From 13-2-20CM-66-19 sp963760225 (GTDB lineage Bacteria > Pseudomonadota > Gammaproteobacteria > Steroidobacterales > Steroidobacteraceae), in assembly GCA_963760225.1 (NCBI GenBank), contig CAVXCD010000003.1, forward strand, positions 2,046,001 to 2,110,000: DNA of 64,000 nucleotides. The letters run 5' to 3'. The notes under the pieces were generated by a model. That model worked only from the letters and a program-made list of their open reading frames with translations. It made no database searches and had not been told where the DNA came from. Positions 26,556-34,038 of this stretch are shown piece by piece (position 1 is the first letter of the stretch; each line of letters starts with the position of its first letter). Made by a program: the position numbers and the translations under genes.

Positions 26556-26751
26556 GCGTGCGTGCGTTGAATTCGTCGCCGTTCAGGTACTTGCGCAAAT
26601 GGCCGCTTGCAACCCGGGCACACCAAAAAAAGGACCGCCCCCAAAAGTGGACGTCCCCGACGGACAGCGTATCAAAGCGCGTACTGCCAGATCTGCGTGG
26701 CCGTCCTACACTTAGCTGCTTTCCCCGCAGGCTGCCAAGGAGGGCCCGATG

Positions 26752-26943
26752 ATGACGGACTCAGCGTCAGCTCCCTCCAAACAGTTCCGCAATTACCACG
26801 ACCGGGCAATTGCCATCCGTGCTCGCCTTCCGGCGGTAGAGGATGACGAGGCCTTCATCGAACTGTATCTACTCGCCGCTTACTACGAGCGGTTGGCGGA
26901 GTTCGTCGAATCGTCCGGCTCGCTCGCGTCCGTCGAGGATTGA
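26752..26943 (+). CDS. Small acidic helical protein, unknown function
   Basis: This 63-residue protein is preceded by an excellent Shine-Dalgarno sequence (AAGGAGGG, 26737-26744) seven bases before the ATG at 26752; the adjoining ATG at 26749 is too close. The sequence FRNYHDRAIAIRARLPAVEDDE and then AFIELYLLAAYYERLAEFVESS suggests two amphipathic helices and is reminiscent of short 'RAxxCRxxA' proteins common in proteobacteria. No function is known. It is monocistronic, with 180 bases of apparent non-coding DNA after it. Confidence 0.75.
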   Translation: MTDSASAPSKQFRNYHDRAIAIRARLPAVEDDEAFIELYLLAAYYERLAEFVESSGSLASVED

Positions 26944-27123
26944 CGTACTGGCGGCTGGCCATCCACGACGACGAATGTGACTCAGCGGCTCGTTTACTAG
27001 CCTTCGCGCGCAATTCGTCGGCGTCCAATGCCGCGGGAACACCCCTGTGCCGGGCGCGCATTCACCGCGTAAAGCAGGCAATATCCCTCACCAGCTCAGG
27101 ACGGCGATAGCGCCGGAGGTCTC

Positions 27124-28173
27124 GTGTACGGGAAACGGCTATCCATGTACAGAAGTCTGACCCTTGCCGCGAGCCTCGCGTTGCTCACGGCGGCCGCGCT
27201 TCACGCCCGCTCCCCGCAGGTGCACCGACTCGAAGCCACACCGGCCACCATCGTGTACGGCTACTACTGGTCACAAGCGCGCCCGGCGTTGCGGATTGCC
27301 TCGGGCGACGTTATCGATGTCGATACACTACTGACCAACACACCTGAAGGGCTGGCGAAGGCTGGGGTACCCGACGATCGCATCCAGAGCTCGCTCAAGG
27401 AAATCGTCAGTCAGGTGACCGGCGACCGGCGTGGCCCCGGGGGTCACATCCTGACGGGCCCGGTCTACGTGGAGGGTGCGGAGCCGGGCGACGTGCTCGA
27501 GGTCAGGATTCAGTCGATCGAGCTGGCAATCGACTATGGCTACAACGGCTGCAAGGGGGTACTGCCGGAAAATTGCGAGCCGAACACGCCGGTACGCATC
27601 ATCCCACTGGACCGCCACCGCATGACCGCGCAGTTCGCTCCTGGGATCGTGATACCACTGCGCCCCTTCTTCGGCAGCATGGGCGTGGCGCCTGCGCCCG
27701 AGGCCGGACGCGTCAGCAGCAATCCGCCCGGGCGTCACGCCGGCAATCTCGACAATCGCGAGCTGGTGGCGGGCAGCACGCTGTATATCCCGGTCTTTGC
27801 CCGCGGCGCGCTGTTCGAGGTCGGCGACGGTCACGCCGCGCAGGGCGATGGCGAAGTCGATCAGACGGCGATCGAGACCTCGCTGCGCGCGCGCCTGCAG
27901 CTCACCGTGCGCAAGGACATGAAGCTCACCTGGCCGCGGGCACAGACGCCGACCGACTACATCAGCATGGCGACCGACCCGGATCTGAACGTGGCCACCG
28001 GCACGGCGATCCAGGAAATGGTCGATTTCCTGGTGAGCGAGAAGCAGCTGACGCGTCACCAGGCGTATCAGCTGGTGAGCATCGCCGGGAACGTGGCCAT
28101 TACCCAGCTGGTCGACAAGCCGAACGTCGGTGTCCACGTGCGTCTGCCGAAGAGCATTTTCGTCCCCAGGTAG
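27124..28173 (+). CDS. Acetamidase/formamidase family protein, exported
   Basis: This 349-residue protein has a signal peptide (LTLAASLALLTAAALHA) and the acetamidase/formamidase fold: IASGDVIDVDTLLTN, GHILTGPVYVEGAEPGDVLEVRI, the metal-region FFGSMGVAPAP, PPGRHAGNLDNREL and GDGHAAQGDGEV. In the family these residues form a zinc/calcium site that hydrolyses short amides to acid and ammonia. GTG at 27124 has GGAGG four bases upstream; ATG at 27145 is the alternative and starts directly before the signal sequence. It precedes a PLP enzyme gene by 37 bases on the same strand. Confidence 0.88.
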   Translation: MYGKRLSMYRSLTLAASLALLTAAALHARSPQVHRLEATPATIVYGYYWSQARPALRIASGDVIDVDTLLTNTPEGLAKAGVPDDRIQSSLKEIVSQVTGDRRGPGGHILTGPVYVEGAEPGDVLEVRIQSIELAIDYGYNGCKGVLPENCEPNTPVRIIPLDRHRMTAQFAPGIVIPLRPFFGSMGVAPAPEAGRVSSNPPGRHAGNLDNRELVAGSTLYIPVFARGALFEVGDGHAAQGDGEVDQTAIETSLRARLQLTVRKDMKLTWPRAQTPTDYISMATDPDLNVATGTAIQEMVDFLVSEKQLTRHQAYQLVSIAGNVAITQLVDKPNVGVHVRLPKSIFVPR

Positions 28174-28210
28174 CCGCACTACGCGGTCAGCACACCCAAG
28201 GAACTTCCCG

Positions 28211-29344
28211 ATGAGCAAGCAGGTTGGTCAGAACACCCTGTGTGTGCACAGCGCTCGCGCCCCCGAGCCGGCAACCGGCGCGCTGTCGCAACCGATCTAC
28301 CTCACGACCACCTTCGAGCGCGACGCGGATGGCGGCTATCCGCGCGGCTATCGCTACAGCCGCGAAGGCACACCCAACCGCACCTCGCTCGAAGCCTGCA
28401 TCGCAGCCCTCGAGGGTGGCATCGGGGCGTCCGCCTTCGCCTCGGGGCTCGCGGCTAACATGGCGGTGCTGGAGCTGCTCAGCGCGGGCGATCGCCTGGT
28501 AGCGCCGCTCGATGCTTACTATGGCTCGCTCAAGCAGTTCACCGAACATTGTAAGCGTCGCGGCGTTGCCGTGGAGCTTGCCGATTTCACCGACCTCACA
28601 GCGGTACGCAATGCCGTCGGTGGGGGCGCACGCATGGTCTGGATCGAAACGCCGACCAACCCGCTGCTCAACATCACGGATCTCGAGGCGGTCACTGCCA
28701 TCGCCCATCGGGCAGGAGCCCTGGTGGTCTGCGACAACACCTTCGCCACACCCATTTGCCAACAGCCCTGCGATTTCGGTGTCGACCTCATCATCCACAG
28801 TGGCACCAAGTATCTCGGCGGTCACAGCGATGTGCTGAGCGGACTGGCGGTGGTGCGCGAGGACCGCGCGCTGCTCGAGCACCTGCAGGCCTGGCAGCGC
28901 ACCGCCGGCGCGTCGCTGGCGCCCTTCGACTGTTGGCTGCTGAGAAGGAGCATCGCAACACTGGCGCTGCGCGTTCGCACGCAGTGCGCCGGAGCATTGC
29001 AGTTAGCGGAATTTCTCGCGCGCCATTCGGCCATCGAGCAGGTGTTCTATCCGGGGCTGCCGCAGCACCGCGCTCATGCCACCGCGGTAGCGCAGATGCC
29101 GGGGGGCTTCGGCGCGATGCTGTCCGTGTGCGTGTCGGGAGGGCGGCAGGCGGCGCTCGAGACCGCCGGCCGCACGCGCCTCTTTGCACGGGCGACGAGT
29201 CTCGGCGGAGTGGAGAGCCTCATCGAGCATCGGGCCTCGATCGAAGGCCCGGAATCGCGCACGCCGCAGAATCTGCTGCGCCTGTCGGTCGGGATCGAGG
29301 AGCCGGTGGACCTGATCGCCGACCTGGAGCAGGCGCTGAAGTGA
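28211..29344 (+). CDS. Cystathionine gamma-synthase/lyase-family PLP enzyme
   Basis: This 377-residue fold-type I PLP enzyme belongs to the Cys/Met metabolism family. The sequence includes QPIYLTTTFERDADGGYPRGYRYSR, ASGLAANMAVLELL, WIETPTNPLLNITDLEAV and the Schiff-base Lys in IIHSGTKYLGGHSDVLSG, ending with LLRLSVGIEEPVDLIADLEQAL. Members are cystathionine gamma-synthase, cystathionine beta- or gamma-lyase and methionine gamma-lyase, which cannot be separated by eye. ATG at 28211 follows AAGGAA. It is probably co-transcribed with the acetamidase gene upstream. Confidence 0.9.
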   Translation: MSKQVGQNTLCVHSARAPEPATGALSQPIYLTTTFERDADGGYPRGYRYSREGTPNRTSLEACIAALEGGIGASAFASGLAANMAVLELLSAGDRLVAPLDAYYGSLKQFTEHCKRRGVAVELADFTDLTAVRNAVGGGARMVWIETPTNPLLNITDLEAVTAIAHRAGALVVCDNTFATPICQQPCDFGVDLIIHSGTKYLGGHSDVLSGLAVVREDRALLEHLQAWQRTAGASLAPFDCWLLRRSIATLALRVRTQCAGALQLAEFLARHSAIEQVFYPGLPQHRAHATAVAQMPGGFGAMLSVCVSGGRQAALETAGRTRLFARATSLGGVESLIEHRASIEGPESRTPQNLLRLSVGIEEPVDLIADLEQALK

Positions 29345-29410
29345 ACCCCGTGGTCGCGGCCACTGCGCCGCTCGCCACCGACAGCTAGCGGACCTGCACC
29401 AGCGACCGAG

Positions 29411-29593
29411 TCACTTCGGTAGCCGACTCCCGGTCACCCGGGCGTACTTCAGCAGCTCGAGCAGGGTATCGCTGATGTTGTGTAACTCGGCCGCGATCAG
29501 TCGGGTGGCTTCGTCTGAGGCGTTGCTCCGGCGCATCTCGAACGTCTCGATCAGATCTTTATCCGTGCGGACAGGGGCAAAGTCATCGGACAT
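29411..29593 (-). CDS. Small conserved-looking protein, unknown
   Basis: This 60-residue protein starts MSDDFAPVRTDKDLIETFEM and ends KYARVTGSRLPK, with two predicted helices rich in Glu and Leu. ATG at 29593 has AAGGAG upstream with suitable spacing, whereas an in-frame start 18 codons earlier lacks one. No motif is recognised. It is convergent with the PLP enzyme gene and has no partner on its strand. Confidence 0.65.
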   Translation of the reverse strand: MSDDFAPVRTDKDLIETFEMRRSNASDEATRLIAAELHNISDTLLELLKYARVTGSRLPK

Positions 29594-29757
29594 GAGGAAC
29601 TCCTTGGTTGGGCGGCGCGCCAGAAGTTTGGCGAGCGAGGGCGACAATAGCGCCCACGATGGCGCAAGCGCCAGCGGGGCGGGCGCGTGGGAGATGGTGC
29701 CAACAAACCGTCATGATCCTCCTCTATGGTGATGTGTCACTTGTTCGAGTTGCACGC

Positions 29758-30114
29758 ATGAAGGACCGGCTGCTCATTGCCACCCTGGCTGGGGTCGGTT
29801 TTCTCGCCGCGCTGGGGATTGCCGCCGTACGTGAGGACCGCTGGCAGGCGCCGCCGGCGCCTGTTCCTGGTCCCGCCGCGCACATAGGCTTGCGGACGGC
29901 CGCTGTGCCGCCGCAGGCCAGCGTCGTGCGCCCGGTGATGACAACACCGGCAGCCGATGCAGCGACGCAGCCTCAGCCTGCAGCACCTGCATTGGCCGCA
30001 GGCGATCCGCAACCCGACGGTCGCGAGGGCGCCGATTCGGGTGCCGCGCCAACTTACGAACGACAAGCTGCCGCACGCGACCGGGCCGCGGCGCACAGCG
30101 CCCGCTCCCAGTAG
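29758..30114 (+). CDS. Membrane-anchored Ala/Pro-rich protein
   Basis: This 118-residue protein has one N-terminal membrane segment (LLIATLAGVGFLAALGIAAV) and a disordered Ala/Pro/Gln-rich tail facing the periplasm. It ends with TAG at 30112-30114, and the multicopper oxidase ATG follows with no gap, so translation is likely coupled. It has no recognisable domain. It may act as an anchor or accessory for the oxidase, which is inference from the coupling only. An in-frame ATG at 29713 would add 15 residues. Confidence 0.6.
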   Translation: MKDRLLIATLAGVGFLAALGIAAVREDRWQAPPAPVPGPAAHIGLRTAAVPPQASVVRPVMTTPAADAATQPQPAAPALAAGDPQPDGREGADSGAAPTYERQAAARDRAAAHSARSQ

Positions 30115-31899
30115 ATGCGATCCGATCACGTTGGGCGCGCAGCGCCTGTGCTGCTCGCGTGGCTGGCGGCCGCGTGTGCAGGACCCGTCCATGCCCGATC
30201 CGGGGCTGCGGCCGGAATTGAAGACTGGTGTCCCCGTCCACCACCAGGCAGTGTCGTGTCACAACCACGCGAGGTGAAGAGTCACGACGGTGTCCTGAAG
30301 ATGGATCTGCACATCCGCAGCTACCGCAGCCCCGAGGGGTCCGTGCGCTACTGCTATCTATCCGCCGACGCGCAATCGCCCACGCTGCGCCTGCACCCCG
30401 GTGATCTGCTCGAGCTGCGCCTGACGAACGAGCTCACCGACCTGGAACCAGCGCCTGCGGCCATGCCCGGCATGAACATGACGCCCCCCGGTCGGGGCGC
30501 AGACCCGCAACACAGCGGCGCGGCTCACGCGGGCCGGATCGACCCCTGCAACAGTGGCGCCATGACGGGGACGTCGACGAACCTGCACTTCCATGGGCTG
30601 ACGGTGCCCGCCCGTTGCCATGAGGATGAGGTGCTCAAGACCTCTGTCCAGCCCGAGGACCCGCCCTTCGAGTACCGATTCCACATTCCGGAGAACGAAC
30701 CCCCCGGACTGTACTGGTACCACCCTCACATCCACGGCTTCAGCAGTCGCCAGGTGATCGGGGGCGCATCGGGCGCCCTCATCATCGAGGGCATCGAGCG
30801 CGCCGTGCCGCAGGTCGCCGGACTGCCCGAGCGCGTGCTCGTGATCCGCGACCAGGACCTGCTGAACCCCAATGCTCCGCCGTCAAAGTCCGAGCCGGTG
30901 GTGCCCCATAACCTCATCGACCGCGACGGCGATTCGGCCAACAACGGCACGGGATTCGGCCGACCTGCCAAGGATCTGTCGATCAACTTTGTGCCCGTGC
31001 CCTGGCCCGACTACCCGCCGGCCCGCATTCGCCTGAAGCCCGGCGCGCGCGAGCTGTGGCGCGTGCTCAACGCCTCGGCCATCACCTACCTGAACCTCGC
31101 GCTGATCTACGGCCGTGCGCCCCAGCAGCTCGGACTCGTAGCGATCGACGGCGTGCCCCTGAACCACAGCGGCCGCCAGGACGCGGTGATCTGGGTAGAC
31201 CACATTGGCGTGCCACCGGGTGCCCGCGTGGAGTTCATCGTGAACGGACCCGACGAGCGCGTGCCCGCGTTGTTCGTGACGCGCACCGTCGACACGGGCC
31301 AGGGCGGCGAGAACGATCCCAATCGCGCCCTGGCGAGCATCATCGCCGCCCCGGATGCCACGGAGCCCCCGCCCCTGCCCGCCTACACAGCTGCGCTGCC
31401 CACACCCACAGTGCCCTGGCTGGCAGACGTGCAGCCCGTGCGGGTACGCAGACTCTACTTCTCGGAGAAGCTGGAGAACCCGAACGATCCCAACAGTGCG
31501 ACCACGTTCTACATCACCGTGGACGGCCAGACGCCGAAGGCCTTCGATCCGGCCGACGGCCCGAGCATCGTGGCGCAGCAGGGTGACGTCGAGGACTGGA
31601 TCATCGAGAACCGCTCCACGGAGCTGCATGCCTTCCACATCCACCAGCTGCACTTCATGCTGATGGCGTGGAACGGCGTGCCCGTGAATGAGCCCTTTGT
31701 GCGTGACACGGTGAATGTTCCCTACTTCAACGGTCGGATGCTGCAGTACCCAAGCGTGACGGTACGCATGGACTTCCGCGATCCCAACACCGTCGGCACC
31801 TTCGTCTACCACTGTCACCTGCTCGAGCATGAAGATGCCGGCATGATGGCTACCATTCGCGTCGATCCCCGCCCCGGCATGGCTCAGGCGCCGCCGTAG
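30115..31899 (+). CDS. Multicopper oxidase, exported
   Basis: This 594-residue three-domain multicopper oxidase has a signal peptide (VLLAWLAAACAGPVHA). All four copper motifs are present: HFHG (about 158-161), WYHPHIHG (201-208), HAFHIHQLHF near residue 510, and YHCHLLEHEDAGMM near the C-terminus with the type 1 His-Cys-His-Met set. A Met-rich insert (MPGMNM, about 117-122) is like those of enzymes handling copper(I). It should couple one-electron oxidation of a phenol or metal ion to oxygen reduction in the periplasm. The gene abuts the anchored protein upstream and is followed by a decayed phosphoesterase and a terminator. Confidence 0.93.
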   Translation: MRSDHVGRAAPVLLAWLAAACAGPVHARSGAAAGIEDWCPRPPPGSVVSQPREVKSHDGVLKMDLHIRSYRSPEGSVRYCYLSADAQSPTLRLHPGDLLELRLTNELTDLEPAPAAMPGMNMTPPGRGADPQHSGAAHAGRIDPCNSGAMTGTSTNLHFHGLTVPARCHEDEVLKTSVQPEDPPFEYRFHIPENEPPGLYWYHPHIHGFSSRQVIGGASGALIIEGIERAVPQVAGLPERVLVIRDQDLLNPNAPPSKSEPVVPHNLIDRDGDSANNGTGFGRPAKDLSINFVPVPWPDYPPARIRLKPGARELWRVLNASAITYLNLALIYGRAPQQLGLVAIDGVPLNHSGRQDAVIWVDHIGVPPGARVEFIVNGPDERVPALFVTRTVDTGQGGENDPNRALASIIAAPDATEPPPLPAYTAALPTPTVPWLADVQPVRVRRLYFSEKLENPNDPNSATTFYITVDGQTPKAFDPADGPSIVAQQGDVEDWIIENRSTELHAFHIHQLHFMLMAWNGVPVNEPFVRDTVNVPYFNGRMLQYPSVTVRMDFRDPNTVGTFVYHCHLLEHEDAGMMATIRVDPRPGMAQAPP

Positions 31900-31994
31900 G
31901 TCGCGCACGCGTCAACTGATCATCACGTGCCTGCAACACGTCTTGCTTAACCTCCGTGCGCGCTCCGCGCGTAGTTTTTCAAGGGAGGTGTTTC

Positions 31995-32386
31995 ATGAGC
32001 GTCCGAAGGATCATCGCGCAGACTCTGCACGGCATGCGTACCGCGGCGACGTCTCTGGCAGTGCTGCAGATGTCGCCGAGAACCGCAGCTTCGACCACGT
32101 CTTCGCCACTCATGTGCCGCAGCCCGGCCAGACGGTGCACAACCTGCTGAGCGAGGGCATCGTCGCGCTTGATGCCAACAAGAACGCCATCCCGGGCCGC
32201 AACTTCGCCAAGGCGCAGCAGCTCGCAGCTGCCGACGTGGGTCCGAACGACAGCTTCCTCCTCAGCCCACCCAAGCAACAGTTTCCAAACAACATGCTGC
32301 CAGCCCCGCTGACCGGCGGCCCCGAAGGTGTCCCCGGCACGGGTGCCTACGGTTACTTCACCGCCGGAAGGGAGCGGATCTCAATC
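31995..32386 (+). pseudogene. Frameshifted, truncated phosphoesterase (acid-phosphatase/phospholipase C-like)
   Basis: A good ribosome binding site (GGGAGG, 31983-31988) precedes ATG at 31995 and an N-terminus MSVRRIIAQTLHGMRT. The frame then changes near 32065, and the other frame reads AENRSFDHVFATHVPQPGQT and NLLSEGIVALDANKNAIPG, the metal-site start (ENRSFDH) of the phosphoesterase family that includes non-haemolytic phospholipase C. About 20 residues that normally precede ENRSFDH are missing, and similarity stops near 32380, so most of the enzyme is gone. The gene is non-functional; the terminator directly after it may have belonged to the original operon. Confidence 0.75.
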
Positions 32387-32417
32387 GGGGCCGCCGCCAG
32401 GCGGTCCCTTTCTTTTT
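32387..32417 (+). terminator. Rho-independent terminator
   Basis: A 9-bp stem (32387-32395 with 32400-32408, one G-T pair) with a four-base loop GCCA is followed by TTTCTTTTT at 32409-32417. This is a textbook intrinsic terminator for transcripts from the multicopper oxidase and decayed phosphoesterase. The first base of the next gene's stop codon (reverse strand) coincides with its end. Confidence 0.85.
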
Positions 32418-32773
32418 CAGGCGACCAGCCCGTGTTCGGTAAGCCAATCGGTCACACGCTCCATGCGATGAGCAAGCCCGAGTTCTACCGAGATTACCAG
32501 CACCTTGTCATGAGTCTTTAACGGGGCAGCGCGGCGCGACTTCGGCGATTGCAGCTGCTCCAGGACATGTCGCGGTTGCACGGCCGCTGAGGTGGATACG
32601 AAATAACTGACCGCCGACCCGTCATACGAGGACATCGCCGGCTGCACGTTTCCAATCTCCTGCAAAGCCTTCAGCAGTAGCGGCAATGACTCCTCGATGC
32701 GATCACGAAGATCAGTCCCTCTGTCGAAGCTGACCAGCACCAGGTACGGGATAAAGTCCTCATCTGCACTCAT
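32417..32773 (-). CDS. Hypothetical 118-residue protein
   Basis: The product begins MSADEDFIPYLVLVSFDRG and has alternating strands and helices (RIEESLPLLLKALQEIG, SYFVSTSAAVQPRHVLEQL, KVLVISVELGLAHRMERVTDWLTEHGL), which looks like a small alpha/beta fold. It has no signal and no recognised family. The start at 32773 follows a GGGG sequence; longer in-frame starts overlap the next small gene. The stop codon abuts the intrinsic terminator of the opposite strand. Confidence 0.6.
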   Translation of the reverse strand: MSADEDFIPYLVLVSFDRGTDLRDRIEESLPLLLKALQEIGNVQPAMSSYDGSAVSYFVSTSAAVQPRHVLEQLQSPKSRRAAPLKTHDKVLVISVELGLAHRMERVTDWLTEHGLVA

Positions 32774-32859
32774 CGGTTGCGCCCCTTTTTCGCGTCGCAT
32801 TCGCCGGCTCGACGCGGACGTTGTACTTGGTTGACGCCAGGAGTTGCCCGAGGCTGCGG

Positions 32860-33075
32860 TCAAACGCAGTTGTACACTGTCTGGCCGTCGACGCGCCCGG
32901 CGTCAACGTGCTTACCCTGACTGACGCAGTCAGATTCCGCCAGCTCGAGCGCGCGAGATTCACGCCTTTCGTCCACAGCGGGCTGACCCGCACCCGGAAA
33001 GGATCGGTTGTCCGTAGGCGAAAAGTTTGCGCACCCGGCGACCAGAGTCGCACAAGCCAAGACTGTCCATTTCAT
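32860..33075 (-). CDS. Small lipoprotein
   Basis: This 71-residue protein has a classic lipoprotein signal: MKWTVLACATLVAGC, with Cys16 (L-V-A-G-C lipobox) as the lipidated residue. The mature part is short and hydrophilic with two Cys (SDCVSQGKH and YNCV at the C-terminus) that could pair. The ATG at 33075 follows GGGAG at eight bases. It lies 86 bases upstream of the hypothetical gene at 32417-32773, possibly in one transcript. Function unknown. Confidence 0.7.
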   Translation of the reverse strand: MKWTVLACATLVAGCANFSPTDNRSFPGAGQPAVDERRESRALELAESDCVSQGKHVDAGRVDGQTVYNCV

Positions 33076-33363
33076 GTTCTAGTCTCCCGGAAATATTGTC
33101 CCAAGCCCCAGCGCGCTCAGCGACGCAAAAGAGGGCCACCGGCGTGGATGTCCGCGCCAGGCGGACCAATGCTGAATCCGGTCGAACAGTCTTGCGGGGA
33201 GCGAGTGACGTTCATTGGGGACTGTGGATTCAGGCGCTAACTTTACCCGGCCAACGCGAGATGGTCCGTGCGGCAGCGAACACGCTCCCTACTGTAAGGA
33301 TTGATTCCCCCTGCGGTCCGCGCGATGCTCCCGCGGGTACGACCCGGGTCCGGGAGACTGTTT

Positions 33364-34002
33364 ATGTCCAAGCCACCGAAGAAGCTGAGAGGCCGGCCGA
33401 CAACCGACGAAAAAGGCAACGCCACCTGGAAATGGGTTGGGGAAGGCGGAACCGTTGAGACCGATGTGATCAAATCGCTCGGCGAGGGCCTGTCGCTAGA
33501 GTCTGCGCCGCAGAAGGAGAACGTCGACCCCTACAGTCAGTCGCCTTTGCAGGACAAGGAAAAGCCGAAGGGCCGCTCACTCGATGACATGCGTCGCCTT
33601 GATGAAGAAATGAAGCGCGAGCATGCCAAGCTCGTCGCGCAGCTGCGCAAACGCACCCCTGCGACCAACCCGATGCACGGCGTACGTCTGCGGTTCGATG
33701 ATCGTGAGTTACTGGTGGATAAGCACCGCGCCAGCGTCACGCTGGGCCGCGGCGAGGAAAATGACGTGGTGCTGACCGGCGAACGAATCTCGCGCCTGCA
33801 CGCGCGTATCGAGATCAGCCGCAACAAGGTCGTATTGATCGACGCGAGCACCAACGGTACCTACGTGCAGACCGCCGACGGCGAGCAGGCATTCGTACGC
33901 CGCGGCAGCCTGCAGCTCAAGGGACAGGGCATGATCGGCCTCGGACGCCGGCCCCGGCAGGACTCCCGGCGCACTATCCTTTTCAGCTGCGAAGAGGTCT
34001 GA
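33364..34002 (+). CDS. FHA-domain protein
   Basis: This 212-residue cytoplasmic protein has a charged N-terminal half (KKLRGRPTTDEKGNATWKW, then a Glu/Lys-rich helix RRLDEEMKREHAKLVAQLRKR, probably coiled coil) and a C-terminal FHA domain. The phosphothreonine-binding FHA motifs are present: VTLGRGEENDVVL, ERISRLHARIEI and DASTNGTYV. FHA domains bind phosphothreonine peptides, so a Ser/Thr kinase partner is expected but not found here. The start at 33364 has GGGAG seven bases upstream. It is convergent with the large propeller gene. Confidence 0.9.
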   Translation: MSKPPKKLRGRPTTDEKGNATWKWVGEGGTVETDVIKSLGEGLSLESAPQKENVDPYSQSPLQDKEKPKGRSLDDMRRLDEEMKREHAKLVAQLRKRTPATNPMHGVRLRFDDRELLVDKHRASVTLGRGEENDVVLTGERISRLHARIEISRNKVVLIDASTNGTYVQTADGEQAFVRRGSLQLKGQGMIGLGRRPRQDSRRTILFSCEEV

Positions 34003-34038
34003 CCCGAGCAGTCGCGCCGCTCCTCTAAGGCGGCGTGC

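Noticed and set aside
34015..34035. Hairpin CGCCGC-N9-GCGGCG between convergent genes
   Set aside because: Nine-base loop and no T-run, so not supported as an intrinsic terminator.
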